47,265 nucleotides of DNA from Paenibacillus humicus NBRC 102415 (GCF_004000905.1 NZ_BIMD01000040.1:1-47265); one strand, 5' to 3'; counted from the stretch's first letter, positions 28,403-37,129 are shown. Notes: generated by a model from the letters alone, not told the origin. Made by a program: numbers and translations.

Positions 28403-29275
28403 GTGAGAAGACTGGAAGTTTCGAAACTCGTCATTTATTTGCTGTTGTTCGCCTTCACGCTCATGGTGCTCGTGCCTCTGCTCAATCTGCTTGCCCTTTC
28501 CTTCACGGAGCCGGGCAAGGCGCATCTGATGGGCGGTCTGGACATCATCCCGAAGGGCTTCTCCACGCTCAACTATGAGCTTCTGTTCGCCAATCCGCTC
28601 ATTACGGGCAGCATCCTCAATTCGGTCTGGATTACCGTTGCGGGTACGGCGCTGAACCTGGCGCTCACCTCGATGGCCGCCTACGTGCTCGCCCGCAATG
28701 AATTCGCAGGCAAGAAATTCGTCCTTTTCTTCCTGATTGTCATCATGGTATTCGAGCCGGGCATGATACCCGAATATTTGCTCATCAAGGATATCGGCCT
28801 GATGAATACGCTGACCTCGCTGATTCTGTACAAGGCGGTCAATGTGTATTATCTCTTCATCCTGATGCGGTTTTTCCAGGACATTCCGGAGGAAATTCTG
28901 GAGGCCTCCCGCATCGACGGAGCCGGCCACTTCCGCATGTACAGCCGGATCATGATGCCGCTCTCCAAGCCGGGGCTGGCTACGCTCGGACTGTTCTACG
29001 GCGTGTACCACTGGAACGAGTATTTCCGGGCCACGCTGTACATCTCGGAGCCGGCGAAGTGGCCGCTGCAGGTCGTGCTGAGGCAGTTCGTCGTCCGCAA
29101 GGACAATACGTCGCTCATCGGCAGCCAGAATATGTTCGACAGCTCCATCCATTTCGACTTCGCGGCGCTGCAGGCCGGAACGATCATCATCGCCATCGTG
29201 CCGCTGCTCGTGCTCTACCCGTTCATCCTGAAGTATTACGCCAAGGGCGCTCTGGAAGGGGGAGTCAAGGATTAA
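28403..29275 (+). CDS. ABC transporter permease, YtcP/LplC-type
   Basis: A 290-residue permease with about six membrane segments. The EAA loop is LEASRIDGAGHFRMYSRIMMPL, and the YtcP/LplC features GVYHWNEYFRATLYI and LQVVLRQFVV are present. The start is GTG 28403, behind GGGGGAT. It forms the import channel with the LplB-type permease 12 bases upstream. Confidence 0.92.
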   Translation: MRRLEVSKLVIYLLLFAFTLMVLVPLLNLLALSFTEPGKAHLMGGLDIIPKGFSTLNYELLFANPLITGSILNSVWITVAGTALNLALTSMAAYVLARNEFAGKKFVLFFLIVIMVFEPGMIPEYLLIKDIGLMNTLTSLILYKAVNVYYLFILMRFFQDIPEEILEASRIDGAGHFRMYSRIMMPLSKPGLATLGLFYGVYHWNEYFRATLYISEPAKWPLQVVLRQFVVRKDNTSLIGSQNMFDSSIHFDFAALQAGTIIIAIVPLLVLYPFILKYYAKGALEGGVKD

Positions 29276-29345
29276 GCCGGAGTGTTCCGGCCGCAAGGGC
29301 AGCTCAAGCGAGGCAGGTTATCATCTATAAGGGGAGATAAAAAAC

Positions 29346-30839
29346 ATGAAAAAATGGAATTCAATCGCGATCGCGGCTGCGATGGCCGTCGTCATGACCG
29401 CCTGCTCGTCCAACTCGGGCACTCCGGCCGCCAACCAGGGAAATACCGGCTCGGCACAGCCTGAAGGCAGCGGTCAGCCGGTTACGCTCAAAATCGTCTA
29501 CAAGGACGAGGGCACGGCGAACGCCGCTTCGGTCCGGTTTTTCGGAGAGCTGGAGAAAGCGCTTGCCAAGGATGAGGGCCTGAACGTCAAGTTCGAGCTG
29601 GTCGACCTTGCGCAGGGCAGCTACGCCGAGAACCTGAACCTGCTGCTGCTCGGCGGCACGATTCCGGACATCATTTATTTCCAGGGCGGCGACCAGCAGA
29701 TGGCCGAGCAGGGCCTTCTGGAGGACTTGACTCCTTATATCAATAAATCCAAGTACGTCAAAGACATCATGGAGCCTCATAACATCACCCGCATGACCAG
29801 CTATCCGTACCTGCTCTGGATCAAGCCGCTCGCTCCGAAGGCTCCGGTCGTCCGGGAAGATTGGTTCGAGGCGATGGACAGCTCCAAGGCGCTGACGGAA
29901 AACCCGACCGTGGACAACTATTATGCCTTCTTCAAGGAGCTGGTCGAGAAGAAGCCGGGCTCCGGCAAGCCGGCTTATGCGCTGACGGCGGCGGGCGACA
30001 TCGCAGAGATCAATACGATCTTTAACTCGGCGTTCGGCCTCGACAAAACGTGGATCAAAAAGGATGACGGCACGTTCGAATACGCCAAAATCTCGGAAGG
30101 CGAAAAGGAAAAGCTGGCCTTCTACAACAAGCTGTACAAGGAAGGCCTGCTGGATCCGCAGTTCATCACGAAGCAGTGGGACACGAAGGAGGACGCCTTC
30201 TACAAGGGCGAAGCCGGCGTCATCACCGGCACGGCAGGCAAAATACTCGACCTGTACAACGGCCGCATGCAGGATCTCGGGGGAGCAGGCGCCAAGCTGG
30301 TCGTACTGCCTCCAGCCAAGGGCGTCGGCCAAGGCTTCGGAGCGACGGACGTCACGAAGGAATCCCGCGGGCTCGCGATCTCTTCCCAGTCGAAGAACAA
30401 GGATGCCGCGTTCCAGGTGTTCGATTACCTCGCCAGCCCCAAAGGGCAGATGCTTGACCGCCTTGGCTATGAAAACGAGGACTACAAGATCGTCGACGGC
30501 AAGATCGAGCTGAACGAGAACTATTACAACAATTGGTATGCCCGCTTTTGGGAGCCGGTGAACTTCAAGTCCGACATTCCGCTGAAGACGCCGCTGCTGG
30601 GCGAGCCGGGGGAAAAATCGCTGAAGATGGCTTCGGAGTACTACACCGAAGACAACAACTTCATCATTCCGGAGCAGTTCGTCGCCAACTGGGATGCGAT
30701 GAACAATCTGTACAAGGAATACTCGACGGACTTCATTACCGGCAAGAAGGATCTGAGCCAGTTCGGCCAGTTCGTCGAAGCTTGGAACGCAGCCGGAGGA
30801 ACCGAGATCACCAAATACGCGAACAAAACCATCAAGTAA
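29346..30839 (+). CDS. ABC transporter substrate-binding lipoprotein (LplA/LipO-type)
   Basis: A 497-residue extracellular binding protein. The lipoprotein signal peptide has lipobox MTAC with Cys20, then a Ser/Gly/Gln-rich linker. The mature domain has NLLLLGGTIPDIIYFQGGDQQ, LEDLTPYI and the long C-terminal helical lobe usual for LplA/LipO proteins. It is the only surface-exposed part of the system and determines which compound is imported. AAGGGGAGAT precedes ATG 29346. The ADP-ribosylglycohydrolase gene follows after 13 bases, its Shine-Dalgarno overlapping the stop codon. Confidence 0.92.
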   Translation: MKKWNSIAIAAAMAVVMTACSSNSGTPAANQGNTGSAQPEGSGQPVTLKIVYKDEGTANAASVRFFGELEKALAKDEGLNVKFELVDLAQGSYAENLNLLLLGGTIPDIIYFQGGDQQMAEQGLLEDLTPYINKSKYVKDIMEPHNITRMTSYPYLLWIKPLAPKAPVVREDWFEAMDSSKALTENPTVDNYYAFFKELVEKKPGSGKPAYALTAAGDIAEINTIFNSAFGLDKTWIKKDDGTFEYAKISEGEKEKLAFYNKLYKEGLLDPQFITKQWDTKEDAFYKGEAGVITGTAGKILDLYNGRMQDLGGAGAKLVVLPPAKGVGQGFGATDVTKESRGLAISSQSKNKDAAFQVFDYLASPKGQMLDRLGYENEDYKIVDGKIELNENYYNNWYARFWEPVNFKSDIPLKTPLLGEPGEKSLKMASEYYTEDNNFIIPEQFVANWDAMNNLYKEYSTDFITGKKDLSQFGQFVEAWNAAGGTEITKYANKTIK

Positions 30840-30852
30840 GGAGCATGCATCG

Positions 30853-32037
30853 ATGACGACATTCCGCAGTCGGGTAAGGGGCGTGGTGATTTCGACCGCG
30901 CTCGGGGATGCCATGGGAGCCCCGGTCGAGAAGCTGACTTATGACGAGATCAAATTGAAATACGGACGCGTAGAGTCCATCATGACGAGATGGCATAAGA
31001 TGGATCTGCCCGAGGATGTCCGGCTAGGCCGGGTCAGAGGAGACGGCATCGTCACCGACGATACGCTGATGACCATCGCCCTGATCAACGTGTATCATGC
31101 CGAGGGCCGGCATCTGGATGCCTACGATATGGGGAACGAGTTCGTGAAGGAGATCGCCTTCCGCAAAACGTTCGTTCCGGAGCTGAACCGCGAGACCTAT
31201 ATCATGGAGCGGCTCTTCTATCCGGAAAAGCATATCTTCCTGCGCCATGTGCTGGCGAACTGCGAGCCGCGCGAAGGCGGCCTTGGCAATATGGTCAACT
31301 GCGGGGCGGCGATGTACATCGCCCCGATCGGGGTCGTCAACGCCGGCAACCCAAAGGCTGCCTACGACGAGGCGATCCTGTTCGCGATGGGGCATCAGAG
31401 CAGCTACGGCCTCGAGGCGGCAGGAGTGCTTGCCGCCTGCGTCGCCAAGGCGTTCGAGCCCGGAGCGACAGCGGATGCGATCGTGGAGACGGCGCTCTCC
31501 CTGGCGAAGGACGGCACGAAGGCGGCGATTGCCGAATTGACGGCCGCCGCCCGCGACCTGCGCTCCCGCAGGGACGACAGGGACGCGGTCATCGCCGTGC
31601 TGCACCGGATCATGGCGAAATACTCGCCGATGGGCGACGATGTCAGCCGCCATATCGACAAGGTCGGCATTCCAAGCAATCACTACACCCCCAACCGTCT
31701 CTGGTCGATCGAGGAGCTGCCGCTTGCGCTCGCCTTCATCGTCCTGAACGACGGGGACTACTACCGTTCCATTCTGGACGGCATCAACTCCGGACGGGAT
31801 ACGGATTCCATCGGGGTCATGGCCGGCGTCATTGTCGGCGCCATGCACGGCTCCGAGGTCATCTCGCCGGAGGATATCCGGCAGCTGAACGCCGTCAACC
31901 GTCTTGATCTGATGGACATCGCGGACCGGTTCAGCGCGACGGCATCGCGGATCATTCAGGACGATCTCTATGCCTGGGAAGCCAGGCGGGAGATGCTGGC
32001 GGGCATCCAGGGAGACGGGAAGGAGGAGAGGCCATGA
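30853..32037 (+). CDS. ADP-ribosylglycohydrolase family protein (DraG-like)
   Basis: A 394-residue cytoplasmic all-helical hydrolase of the ADP-ribosylglycohydrolase (DraG/ARH) family. These enzymes use a binuclear magnesium site to cleave ribosyl linkages, classically N- or O-linked ADP-ribose. The metal-binding motifs are intact: TALGDAMGAPVEK near the N-terminus, VTDDTLM (Asp69, Asp70) and GRDTDSIGVMAG (Asp316, Asp318). The context differs from DraG: no nitrogenase genes are present, but an importer lies upstream and a ribokinase downstream. I therefore infer a catabolic ribosyl hydrolase. AAGGAG precedes ATG 30853; the stop overlaps the start of the next, related gene. Confidence 0.88.
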   Translation: MTTFRSRVRGVVISTALGDAMGAPVEKLTYDEIKLKYGRVESIMTRWHKMDLPEDVRLGRVRGDGIVTDDTLMTIALINVYHAEGRHLDAYDMGNEFVKEIAFRKTFVPELNRETYIMERLFYPEKHIFLRHVLANCEPREGGLGNMVNCGAAMYIAPIGVVNAGNPKAAYDEAILFAMGHQSSYGLEAAGVLAACVAKAFEPGATADAIVETALSLAKDGTKAAIAELTAAARDLRSRRDDRDAVIAVLHRIMAKYSPMGDDVSRHIDKVGIPSNHYTPNRLWSIEELPLALAFIVLNDGDYYRSILDGINSGRDTDSIGVMAGVIVGAMHGSEVISPEDIRQLNAVNRLDLMDIADRFSATASRIIQDDLYAWEARREMLAGIQGDGKEERP

Positions 32038-34160
32038 TGCCGAAAACCTACGTCGAGGCGGTCTATGCGGGCTTCATCGGGATGAATGTCGGCATCAGGC
32101 TGGGAGCTCCGATCGAGCCTGTCGCCTGGACATACGAGCGCATTCGGGATGTATACGGGGATATCAGGAATTACGTGAAAAGCTACAACACCTTCGCTGC
32201 GGACGACGATGCCAATGGACCGGTCTTCTTCGTCCGGGCTTTGTACGACGATGCGGATGGACGCGAGCTCACGCCCGAGGATGTCGGCAAGGCTTGGCTG
32301 AACTATGCCCGGGAAGGCATCGGCATGTTCTGGTGGGGCGGCGAGGACATCAGCACGGAGCACCGCGCTTACCTCAACCTGCGCAAGGGCATTCCCGCCC
32401 CCCGCTCAGGCTCGATCGAGGTGAACGGCCTGGAAATGGCCGAGCAGATCGGCGGCCAGATCTTCATCGATTCCTGGGGACTGCTCTTTCCCGGCAATCC
32501 GGAGAAGGCGGCGGAATACGCGGAGAAGGCAGCCAGCGTCTCGCATGACGGCAACGGCCTGTATGGAGCCCGCTTCATGGCGGCTTGCATCGCCAAGGCG
32601 TTCGAGGCGTCCAGCGTGCAGGCGGTCATTGCCGAAGGGCTTCGCCACATTCCCGGGGACTCCACGTATGCCCGAGTCGTGAATGCCGTCCTGGACTTCC
32701 GCGAGGGGCGTCCCGGCGATTGGCAGGCATGCCGCCAATACCTGGAGGATCATTGGGGCTACGACAAATACACGGGCGTATGCCATATCATTCCGAATGC
32801 CGGCGTCTGCGTGCTTGCCCTGCTATACGGCGAAGGAGATTTTGCGCGCACGGTGGAGATCGCCTCCATGTGCGGCTGGGATACGGACTGCAACGCCGGC
32901 AATGTCGGCACCATTCTCGGCGTTTACTCCGGACTGGCCGGCATCCCGGACCATTACCGGAAGCCGATCAACGATTTCATCGTCGCCTCCAGCGTGTCGG
33001 GCTATCTCAACCTGGTCGACTTTCCGACCTTCGCCAGAGAGCTGGCGCTGCTCGGCTATCGGGTCAACGGCGAGGAGGCTCCCCGGAGGCTGAAGGAAAG
33101 CTTCAAGCCGGGCGAGGTGTTCTTCGACTTCGATCTGCCGGGGTCGACGCATGGCTTCCGCACGAGCAACGGCTTCAAGACGCCGGTCGTCCGCCATTCC
33201 GCCTTGCGGAGCCGGGACGGCAGCCGCGGCTCGCTGGAGGTCGTCTTCGACCGCCTCGTAACCGGCGACAGCAGCAAAATCTACTGGAAGCCGTTCTACC
33301 GGCGGGCGGAATTCAACGACGAGAAGTACAAGCCGGTGTTCTCGCCGCTGGCCTGCAGCGGGCAGAGAGTCAGCGCGGCCATCTATGCCGACCAATGGGA
33401 AGGCGAGCCGATCGTCCTTACTCCCTATGTCCGGAATACGTTCACGCAAAAGGACATTCTCTTGGAGCCGATCAAGCCGGCGAACGGGCAATGGAGCGAG
33501 ATTTCATTTGTCATTCCCGATACGGACGGCGCGCTGCTCGACGAGATCGGCTGGATTCTGGAAAGCCCGTCGCCGCTGGCGGAGCGCGCGATCGGAAGCT
33601 TGTTTCTAGGACGATTCCGTATTGAGGGACCCGTTTCGTACACGATTGATTTCGCCAAGCAGGCCAAGGAGTTCGGCTCCATCACGCCCTTCTCCCATCA
33701 CCGGGGCAAGTGGGAGCTGGACGGCGGCGCGATGGTATGCAGGTCGGAGAGCGACGCCGCTTCGTTCTCGGGCAATTATTACGAGCGGGACATGGCCGTC
33801 GAGGCGACGGTCCAGCCGCTGGAGGGAACAAGCCATCTTCTGATCGCCCGGGCACAGGGCGTCATGCGGCACTATCTGGCCGGCTTCGACGGACCTGGGA
33901 CGGTATCGTTCATCAAGCAGGATTTCGGGACGACGCGCCTCATTACGGCCAAGTACGACTGGAAGCCGGGCAAGGAATACCGCTTCAAGCTGACCGCCGA
34001 GGGAGATGCCTTCACGCTCGGGATCAATGGGGAGAACGTGCTGGAATGCCGGGATCCGTCCTTCGGTCACGGCATGTTCGGCTTCGGCTGCCTGGAGGGA
34101 GGAGTCAGCGGAATCAAGGATGTTGCGGTGCGGTCGCTTCCGGACGGAGAGAGGGCATGA
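32034..34160 (+). CDS. ADP-ribosylglycohydrolase-like protein fused to a lectin-like C-terminal region
   Basis: A 708-residue cytoplasmic protein. Residues ~1-345 form an ADP-ribosylglycohydrolase domain with GMNVGIRLGAPIE, a variant first metal motif AADDDAN (Asp57-Asp59, where the family has TDDT) and CGWDTDCNAGNVG (Asp283, Asp285). Residues ~360-700 are beta-rich. The last ~160 residues (RDMAVEATVQPLEGTSHLLIAR, YRFKLTAEGDAFTLGINGENV) look like a concanavalin/LamG-type jelly roll. No signal peptide is present, unusual for a protein with a lectin-like module. It overlaps both neighbours by four bases (ATGA), so it is co-translated with the first ADP-ribosylglycohydrolase and the ribokinase. 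It may recognise a larger glycosylated substrate; this is inference. Confidence 0.82.
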   Translation: MMPKTYVEAVYAGFIGMNVGIRLGAPIEPVAWTYERIRDVYGDIRNYVKSYNTFAADDDANGPVFFVRALYDDADGRELTPEDVGKAWLNYAREGIGMFWWGGEDISTEHRAYLNLRKGIPAPRSGSIEVNGLEMAEQIGGQIFIDSWGLLFPGNPEKAAEYAEKAASVSHDGNGLYGARFMAACIAKAFEASSVQAVIAEGLRHIPGDSTYARVVNAVLDFREGRPGDWQACRQYLEDHWGYDKYTGVCHIIPNAGVCVLALLYGEGDFARTVEIASMCGWDTDCNAGNVGTILGVYSGLAGIPDHYRKPINDFIVASSVSGYLNLVDFPTFARELALLGYRVNGEEAPRRLKESFKPGEVFFDFDLPGSTHGFRTSNGFKTPVVRHSALRSRDGSRGSLEVVFDRLVTGDSSKIYWKPFYRRAEFNDEKYKPVFSPLACSGQRVSAAIYADQWEGEPIVLTPYVRNTFTQKDILLEPIKPANGQWSEISFVIPDTDGALLDEIGWILESPSPLAERAIGSLFLGRFRIEGPVSYTIDFAKQAKEFGSITPFSHHRGKWELDGGAMVCRSESDAASFSGNYYERDMAVEATVQPLEGTSHLLIARAQGVMRHYLAGFDGPGTVSFIKQDFGTTRLITAKYDWKPGKEYRFKLTAEGDAFTLGINGENVLECRDPSFGHGMFGFGCLEGGVSGIKDVAVRSLPDGERA

Positions 34161-35104
34161 TGCCGGATCAGGAAGGCAAGCGCAGCATCCTCGTCGTCGG
34201 AAGCATCAACATGGACGTCGTCAGCAAGGTGGACCGCTTCCCGCAGCCGGGCGAAACGGTGTCCGGCCTCGGAACTTCGTTCTTTCCCGGAGGCAAGGGA
34301 GCCAACCAGGCGGCGGCCGCCGCCAAGGCCGGAGCGGCATGCTCCATGATCGGCGCCGTCGGCAGCGATCCCTTCGGCGACGCCTTGGTGCATTCGCTGG
34401 AGGACTCCGGCGTCGGCGTGCAGTCCGTCCTGACCAAGGAAGGGACGTCGGGTCTCGCCGTCATCACCGTGAGTGCAGACGGGGAAAATCATATCGTCCT
34501 GTCGGAAGGCGCCAACGGAATGCTGACAGCGGACGATGCCGCCGCCGAGACGGACTGGGGCGGAGTCTACGCGGTGCTGCTGCAAAATGAAATCCCATGG
34601 GAGACGAGCAAGGCGGTTATCCGGTCGGCAAGCGAGGCCGGTGTCCGCGTCTGGCTCAATCCCGCTCCGGCACGGGAAGTGCCGGCCGAGCTGCTGCCGC
34701 TGCTGGACACGCTTATCGTCAACGAGACGGAGGCTTCGGCAGTGAGCGGAATTCGGGTCGCACATATCGGGTCGGCTGAAGCTGCAGCCTCCGAACTGCT
34801 GTCCCGAGGCGCGGGAAGGGTCGTCGTCACGCTCGGAGAGCAGGGCTGCTTGTGCGCAGAGTCTTCCGGAGACCGTTGTGCCGTGCCTGCTTACAAGGTC
34901 GAGGCGGCCGATACGACCGCAGCGGGCGACACCTTCATCGGCGCATTCGCGGCTGCCTGCGCGCAAGGATCGGAATCCCGGGAGGCGCTCCGGTTCGCGG
35001 CGGCTGCCGCAGCGATTGCCGTTACGCGCCATGGAGCCCAGTCCTCGATTCCGTCCAAGGATGAGATCGAGGCGTTCATGGCAGGGGAACTGGCCGGAGA
35101 ATAA
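34157..35104 (+). CDS. rbsK: Ribokinase (PfkB family)
   Basis: A 315-residue PfkB-family sugar kinase, best matching ribokinase: VGSINMDVVSKVDRFPQPGE (from residue 14), FFPGGKGANQAAAAAKAGA and the C-terminal ADTTAAGDTFIGAF with the catalytic base Asp258. It would phosphorylate D-ribose (or a related pentose) to feed the pentose phosphate pathway. ATG 34157 overlaps the upstream stop; ATG 34160 is a one-codon-shorter alternative. A longer open frame upstream only runs in another frame over the previous gene. No ribose-specific transporter or RbsD is adjacent, so the ribose probably comes from the preceding hydrolases. Confidence 0.9.
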   Translation: MMPDQEGKRSILVVGSINMDVVSKVDRFPQPGETVSGLGTSFFPGGKGANQAAAAAKAGAACSMIGAVGSDPFGDALVHSLEDSGVGVQSVLTKEGTSGLAVITVSADGENHIVLSEGANGMLTADDAAAETDWGGVYAVLLQNEIPWETSKAVIRSASEAGVRVWLNPAPAREVPAELLPLLDTLIVNETEASAVSGIRVAHIGSAEAAASELLSRGAGRVVVTLGEQGCLCAESSGDRCAVPAYKVEAADTTAAGDTFIGAFAAACAQGSESREALRFAAAAAAIAVTRHGAQSSIPSKDEIEAFMAGELAGE

Positions 35105-35449
35105 CAGGACTGCGATTTGCCTGCCGGAGTTTCCGGGCAGTCAGACACAGCCGGAGGATGTTCCTTCGGCTGATTGCTGTTCGGTCATTCCCGGGGAATG
35201 AGCCGGAAAAGCCGTCTCGACCTGCTTCCTTCGGAATTCCAGGTTTCAAGTCCGCACCCTCAGGAAGCTCCGTTTGAGCTTCGTCCTCCGCAGCTGCGCC
35301 AGGCCGATCCTGCCCTGCAAGGGAGACGAGCCTGCACCCGTCTCTGCGGCTCAGACGGTTTGACGATAATTCCGTGAATATCGCCAAGGCAAAGGCGCAA
35401 CCTAGAAGAGGCCATTTCATACGAACGCCACGGGAGGAGGGGCAGCATC
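35105..35449. other. Intergenic region after the ribokinase with three hairpins
   Basis: No credible gene. Three stem-loops occur in a row: around 35121-35140, CAGCCGGAGG/CCTTCGGCTG (35148-35172) and the strong TCATTCCC-G-GGGAATGA (35182-35205 including flanking pairs). None is followed by a T-run, so they may mark the 3' end of the operon message or its processing. Beyond 35210 I see no clear signal except the ribosome binding site of the next gene. Confidence 0.55.
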
Positions 35450-35635
35450 ATGGAAATACAGGCAGCTTTTACGTCGCCGGAGGGAATCCGGGAAGCGCTC
35501 CGCAAGCTGGAGATGCTCCGCGCGGCGGAAATCCGCGAAGGCGAGGACGGCATCCTCACCGCCGTCGTGGACGACAGCCGGGCCGGCCAGGCGCTGGCGG
35601 TCATCTCCGGAGCCGGGGGCACGGTGGAGCAATAA
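35450..35635 (+). CDS. Small protein of 61 residues, unknown function
   Basis: Starts at ATG 35450, 8 bases after GGGAGGAGGGG, a very strong ribosome binding site. The chain has one helix (SPEGIREALRKLEMLRAAEI) followed by strands (GILTAVVDDS) and a second helix (RAGQALAVISGAGG), compatible with a small ferredoxin-like or BON-like alpha/beta fold. No transmembrane segment and no cysteine. A strong bidirectional terminator follows. I recognise no family; the gene call rests on the ribosome binding site, composition and terminator. Confidence 0.6.
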   Translation: MEIQAAFTSPEGIREALRKLEMLRAAEIREGEDGILTAVVDDSRAGQALAVISGAGGTVEQ

Positions 35636-35747
35636 GCCGCCGCCCGGCAGGAGCTTGCAAGCTGTGACGCCGATGCGAAGCCGATGCATCTTCGGCACCG
35701 GTGCAAGGCTTGCGGCCGGATCGCGACTGCCGGGCCGCCAGCCTTCG

Positions 35748-35788
35748 AAAAAACAGCCCGGAAGCGGAAGGCTTCCGGGCTGTTTGGA
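35748..35788. terminator. Bidirectional terminator between the 61-aa gene and the P450 gene
   Basis: A perfect 15-bp stem (35751-35765 with 35771-35785, AAACAGCCCGGAAGC/GCTTCCGGGCTGTTT) with loop GGAAG is flanked by A's on the left and T's on the right. It can therefore terminate both the plus-strand gene and the minus-strand P450 gene. Confidence 0.92.
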
Positions 35789-35855
35789 TTGCTTTTCGAG
35801 GCAAGGCGTGCCGCATTCTGTCGAATTTGAAGCTGCATGAGACTGCACGATCCCG

Positions 35856-36989
35856 CTATCCGTTCAAAAAGACCGGCAGCCGCCGCAGTCCGAACATCAG
35901 GTTGCTCTCGATCCTCTCCAGCGGCACGGAGCGGTCGCGGCTGAACCGGGGATAGCGCTCAAGCAAGGTTTCCAGGACGATGCGGGATTCCAGCCGGGCA
36001 AGCTGGGCTCCAAGGCAGTAGTGGATGCCGCTGCCGAGCCCGACATGGGCATTGGGCGAGCGGCGGATGTCGAAGCGCTCCGGCTCCGGAAATGCCTTCT
36101 CGTCATGGTTGGCCGAGGCGATATAGAGGAAGACGGGATCGCCGGCTTTCATGGCCATTCCCCCGAGCTCGGTATCCCGCTTCACCGACCGGAACATCAT
36201 CTGCACCGGCGAGAAGTAGCGGAACACCTCCTCGATGGCGGAAGGAATGAGCGTGCGGTCGGCAATCAGCTCCTCGCGTACTTCGGGCAGGCTGTCGAGG
36301 CACAGGAAGATCGAGGCGATCAGGTTGGTCGTCGTCTCGTTGCCGGCGACGAGCAGCAGGATGCAGAAGCCGATCAGCTCGATCTCGCTCAGCTGCTCTC
36401 CGTCTACCTTGGCATGGACGAGATTGCTGATGAGATCGTCACGCGGCTCGAGCCTCCGCTCGGCGGCGACAGCCGAGAAGTAAGGGCTCATCTCGCGCTG
36501 GCATTGGACGTAGCGCTCTTGGTTCGTTCCGACCAGATCCTCCGACCATTGCTTGAAGCGGCTGAGGTCGCCCTCCGGGATGCCCAGCATGCGGGCGATG
36601 ACGGAGATGGGCAGCGGGCTGGCCAGGTCTTCCAGGACATCGAAGACGGGCTTCGCTGCCGCCTTGTCGAGCAATTGTTCCGCGAGCTTGCGGATGGCGG
36701 GCTCCATCGATTCGATGACACGCGGAGTGAAGGCTTTGGACACGAGCATTCGAAGCTGGCGATGCTTCGGCGGATCCTGCCTGAGAATGCTGGAATCGAT
36801 CGGGTCGTCCGGGTTGTGCTCTCCTTGGGAGGAGAAGCGCTCATAATCCGTAAAGGCGGTCTTGACCTCGTCGTAACCGAAAAGCCTCCAGCCGGTATAA
36901 CCCTCCCCTTCGAATCGCTCCACGGGAGACCGGTGTCTCAGCTCTCTGAACCGGTCCAAAGGGATCAGCTGCGGTTCGTTCCATTCCAC
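35856..36989 (-). CDS. Cytochrome P450 (bacterial class I-like)
   Basis: A ~377-residue soluble monooxygenase. The I-helix is LLLVAGNETTTN (oxygen activation), the K-helix ExxR is in EEVFRY, and the heme-binding loop is LGSGIHYCLGAQLA with Cys325 as thiolate ligand. The usual Phe seven residues before Cys is Leu here. It resembles CYP107/BioI-type Bacillus P450s; the substrate is unknown, and no ferredoxin or reductase gene is adjacent. I prefer GTG 36989 (minus strand) as start, since GAGGTG lies 7 bases upstream and homologues begin near this point. ATG 37076 would add 29 atypical residues and has a weaker AAGGA site; it cannot be excluded. Confidence 0.88.
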   Translation of the reverse strand: MEWNEPQLIPLDRFRELRHRSPVERFEGEGYTGWRLFGYDEVKTAFTDYERFSSQGEHNPDDPIDSSILRQDPPKHRQLRMLVSKAFTPRVIESMEPAIRKLAEQLLDKAAAKPVFDVLEDLASPLPISVIARMLGIPEGDLSRFKQWSEDLVGTNQERYVQCQREMSPYFSAVAAERRLEPRDDLISNLVHAKVDGEQLSEIELIGFCILLLVAGNETTTNLIASIFLCLDSLPEVREELIADRTLIPSAIEEVFRYFSPVQMMFRSVKRDTELGGMAMKAGDPVFLYIASANHDEKAFPEPERFDIRRSPNAHVGLGSGIHYCLGAQLARLESRIVLETLLERYPRFSRDRSVPLERIESNLMFGLRRLPVFLNG

Positions 36990-37129
36990 TCGATTCACCT
37001 CGCTAAGGATGCATGGTTGTCTGTCCGATGCTGCAAGACTGGATTCCGTCTTCGGGCAGCCGGCTTCGATTTCCATTTTAATCCTTATTCAGGCAGGTGG
37101 AAAGCCCGGCCTTTCCCGAAACGGAGGTT

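Noticed and set aside
33710-34156. Upstream extension of the ribokinase frame
   Set aside because: It lies in another frame over the ADP-ribosylglycohydrolase fusion and carries no conserved sequence; the ribokinase N-terminus is complete from 34157.
35076-35420. 114-codon minus-strand frame beginning with a signal-peptide-like hydrophobic stretch (MKWPLLGCAFALAIF)
   Set aside because: No Shine-Dalgarno sequence upstream, overlaps the ribokinase end and the hairpin cluster, and the remainder has shadow-frame composition.
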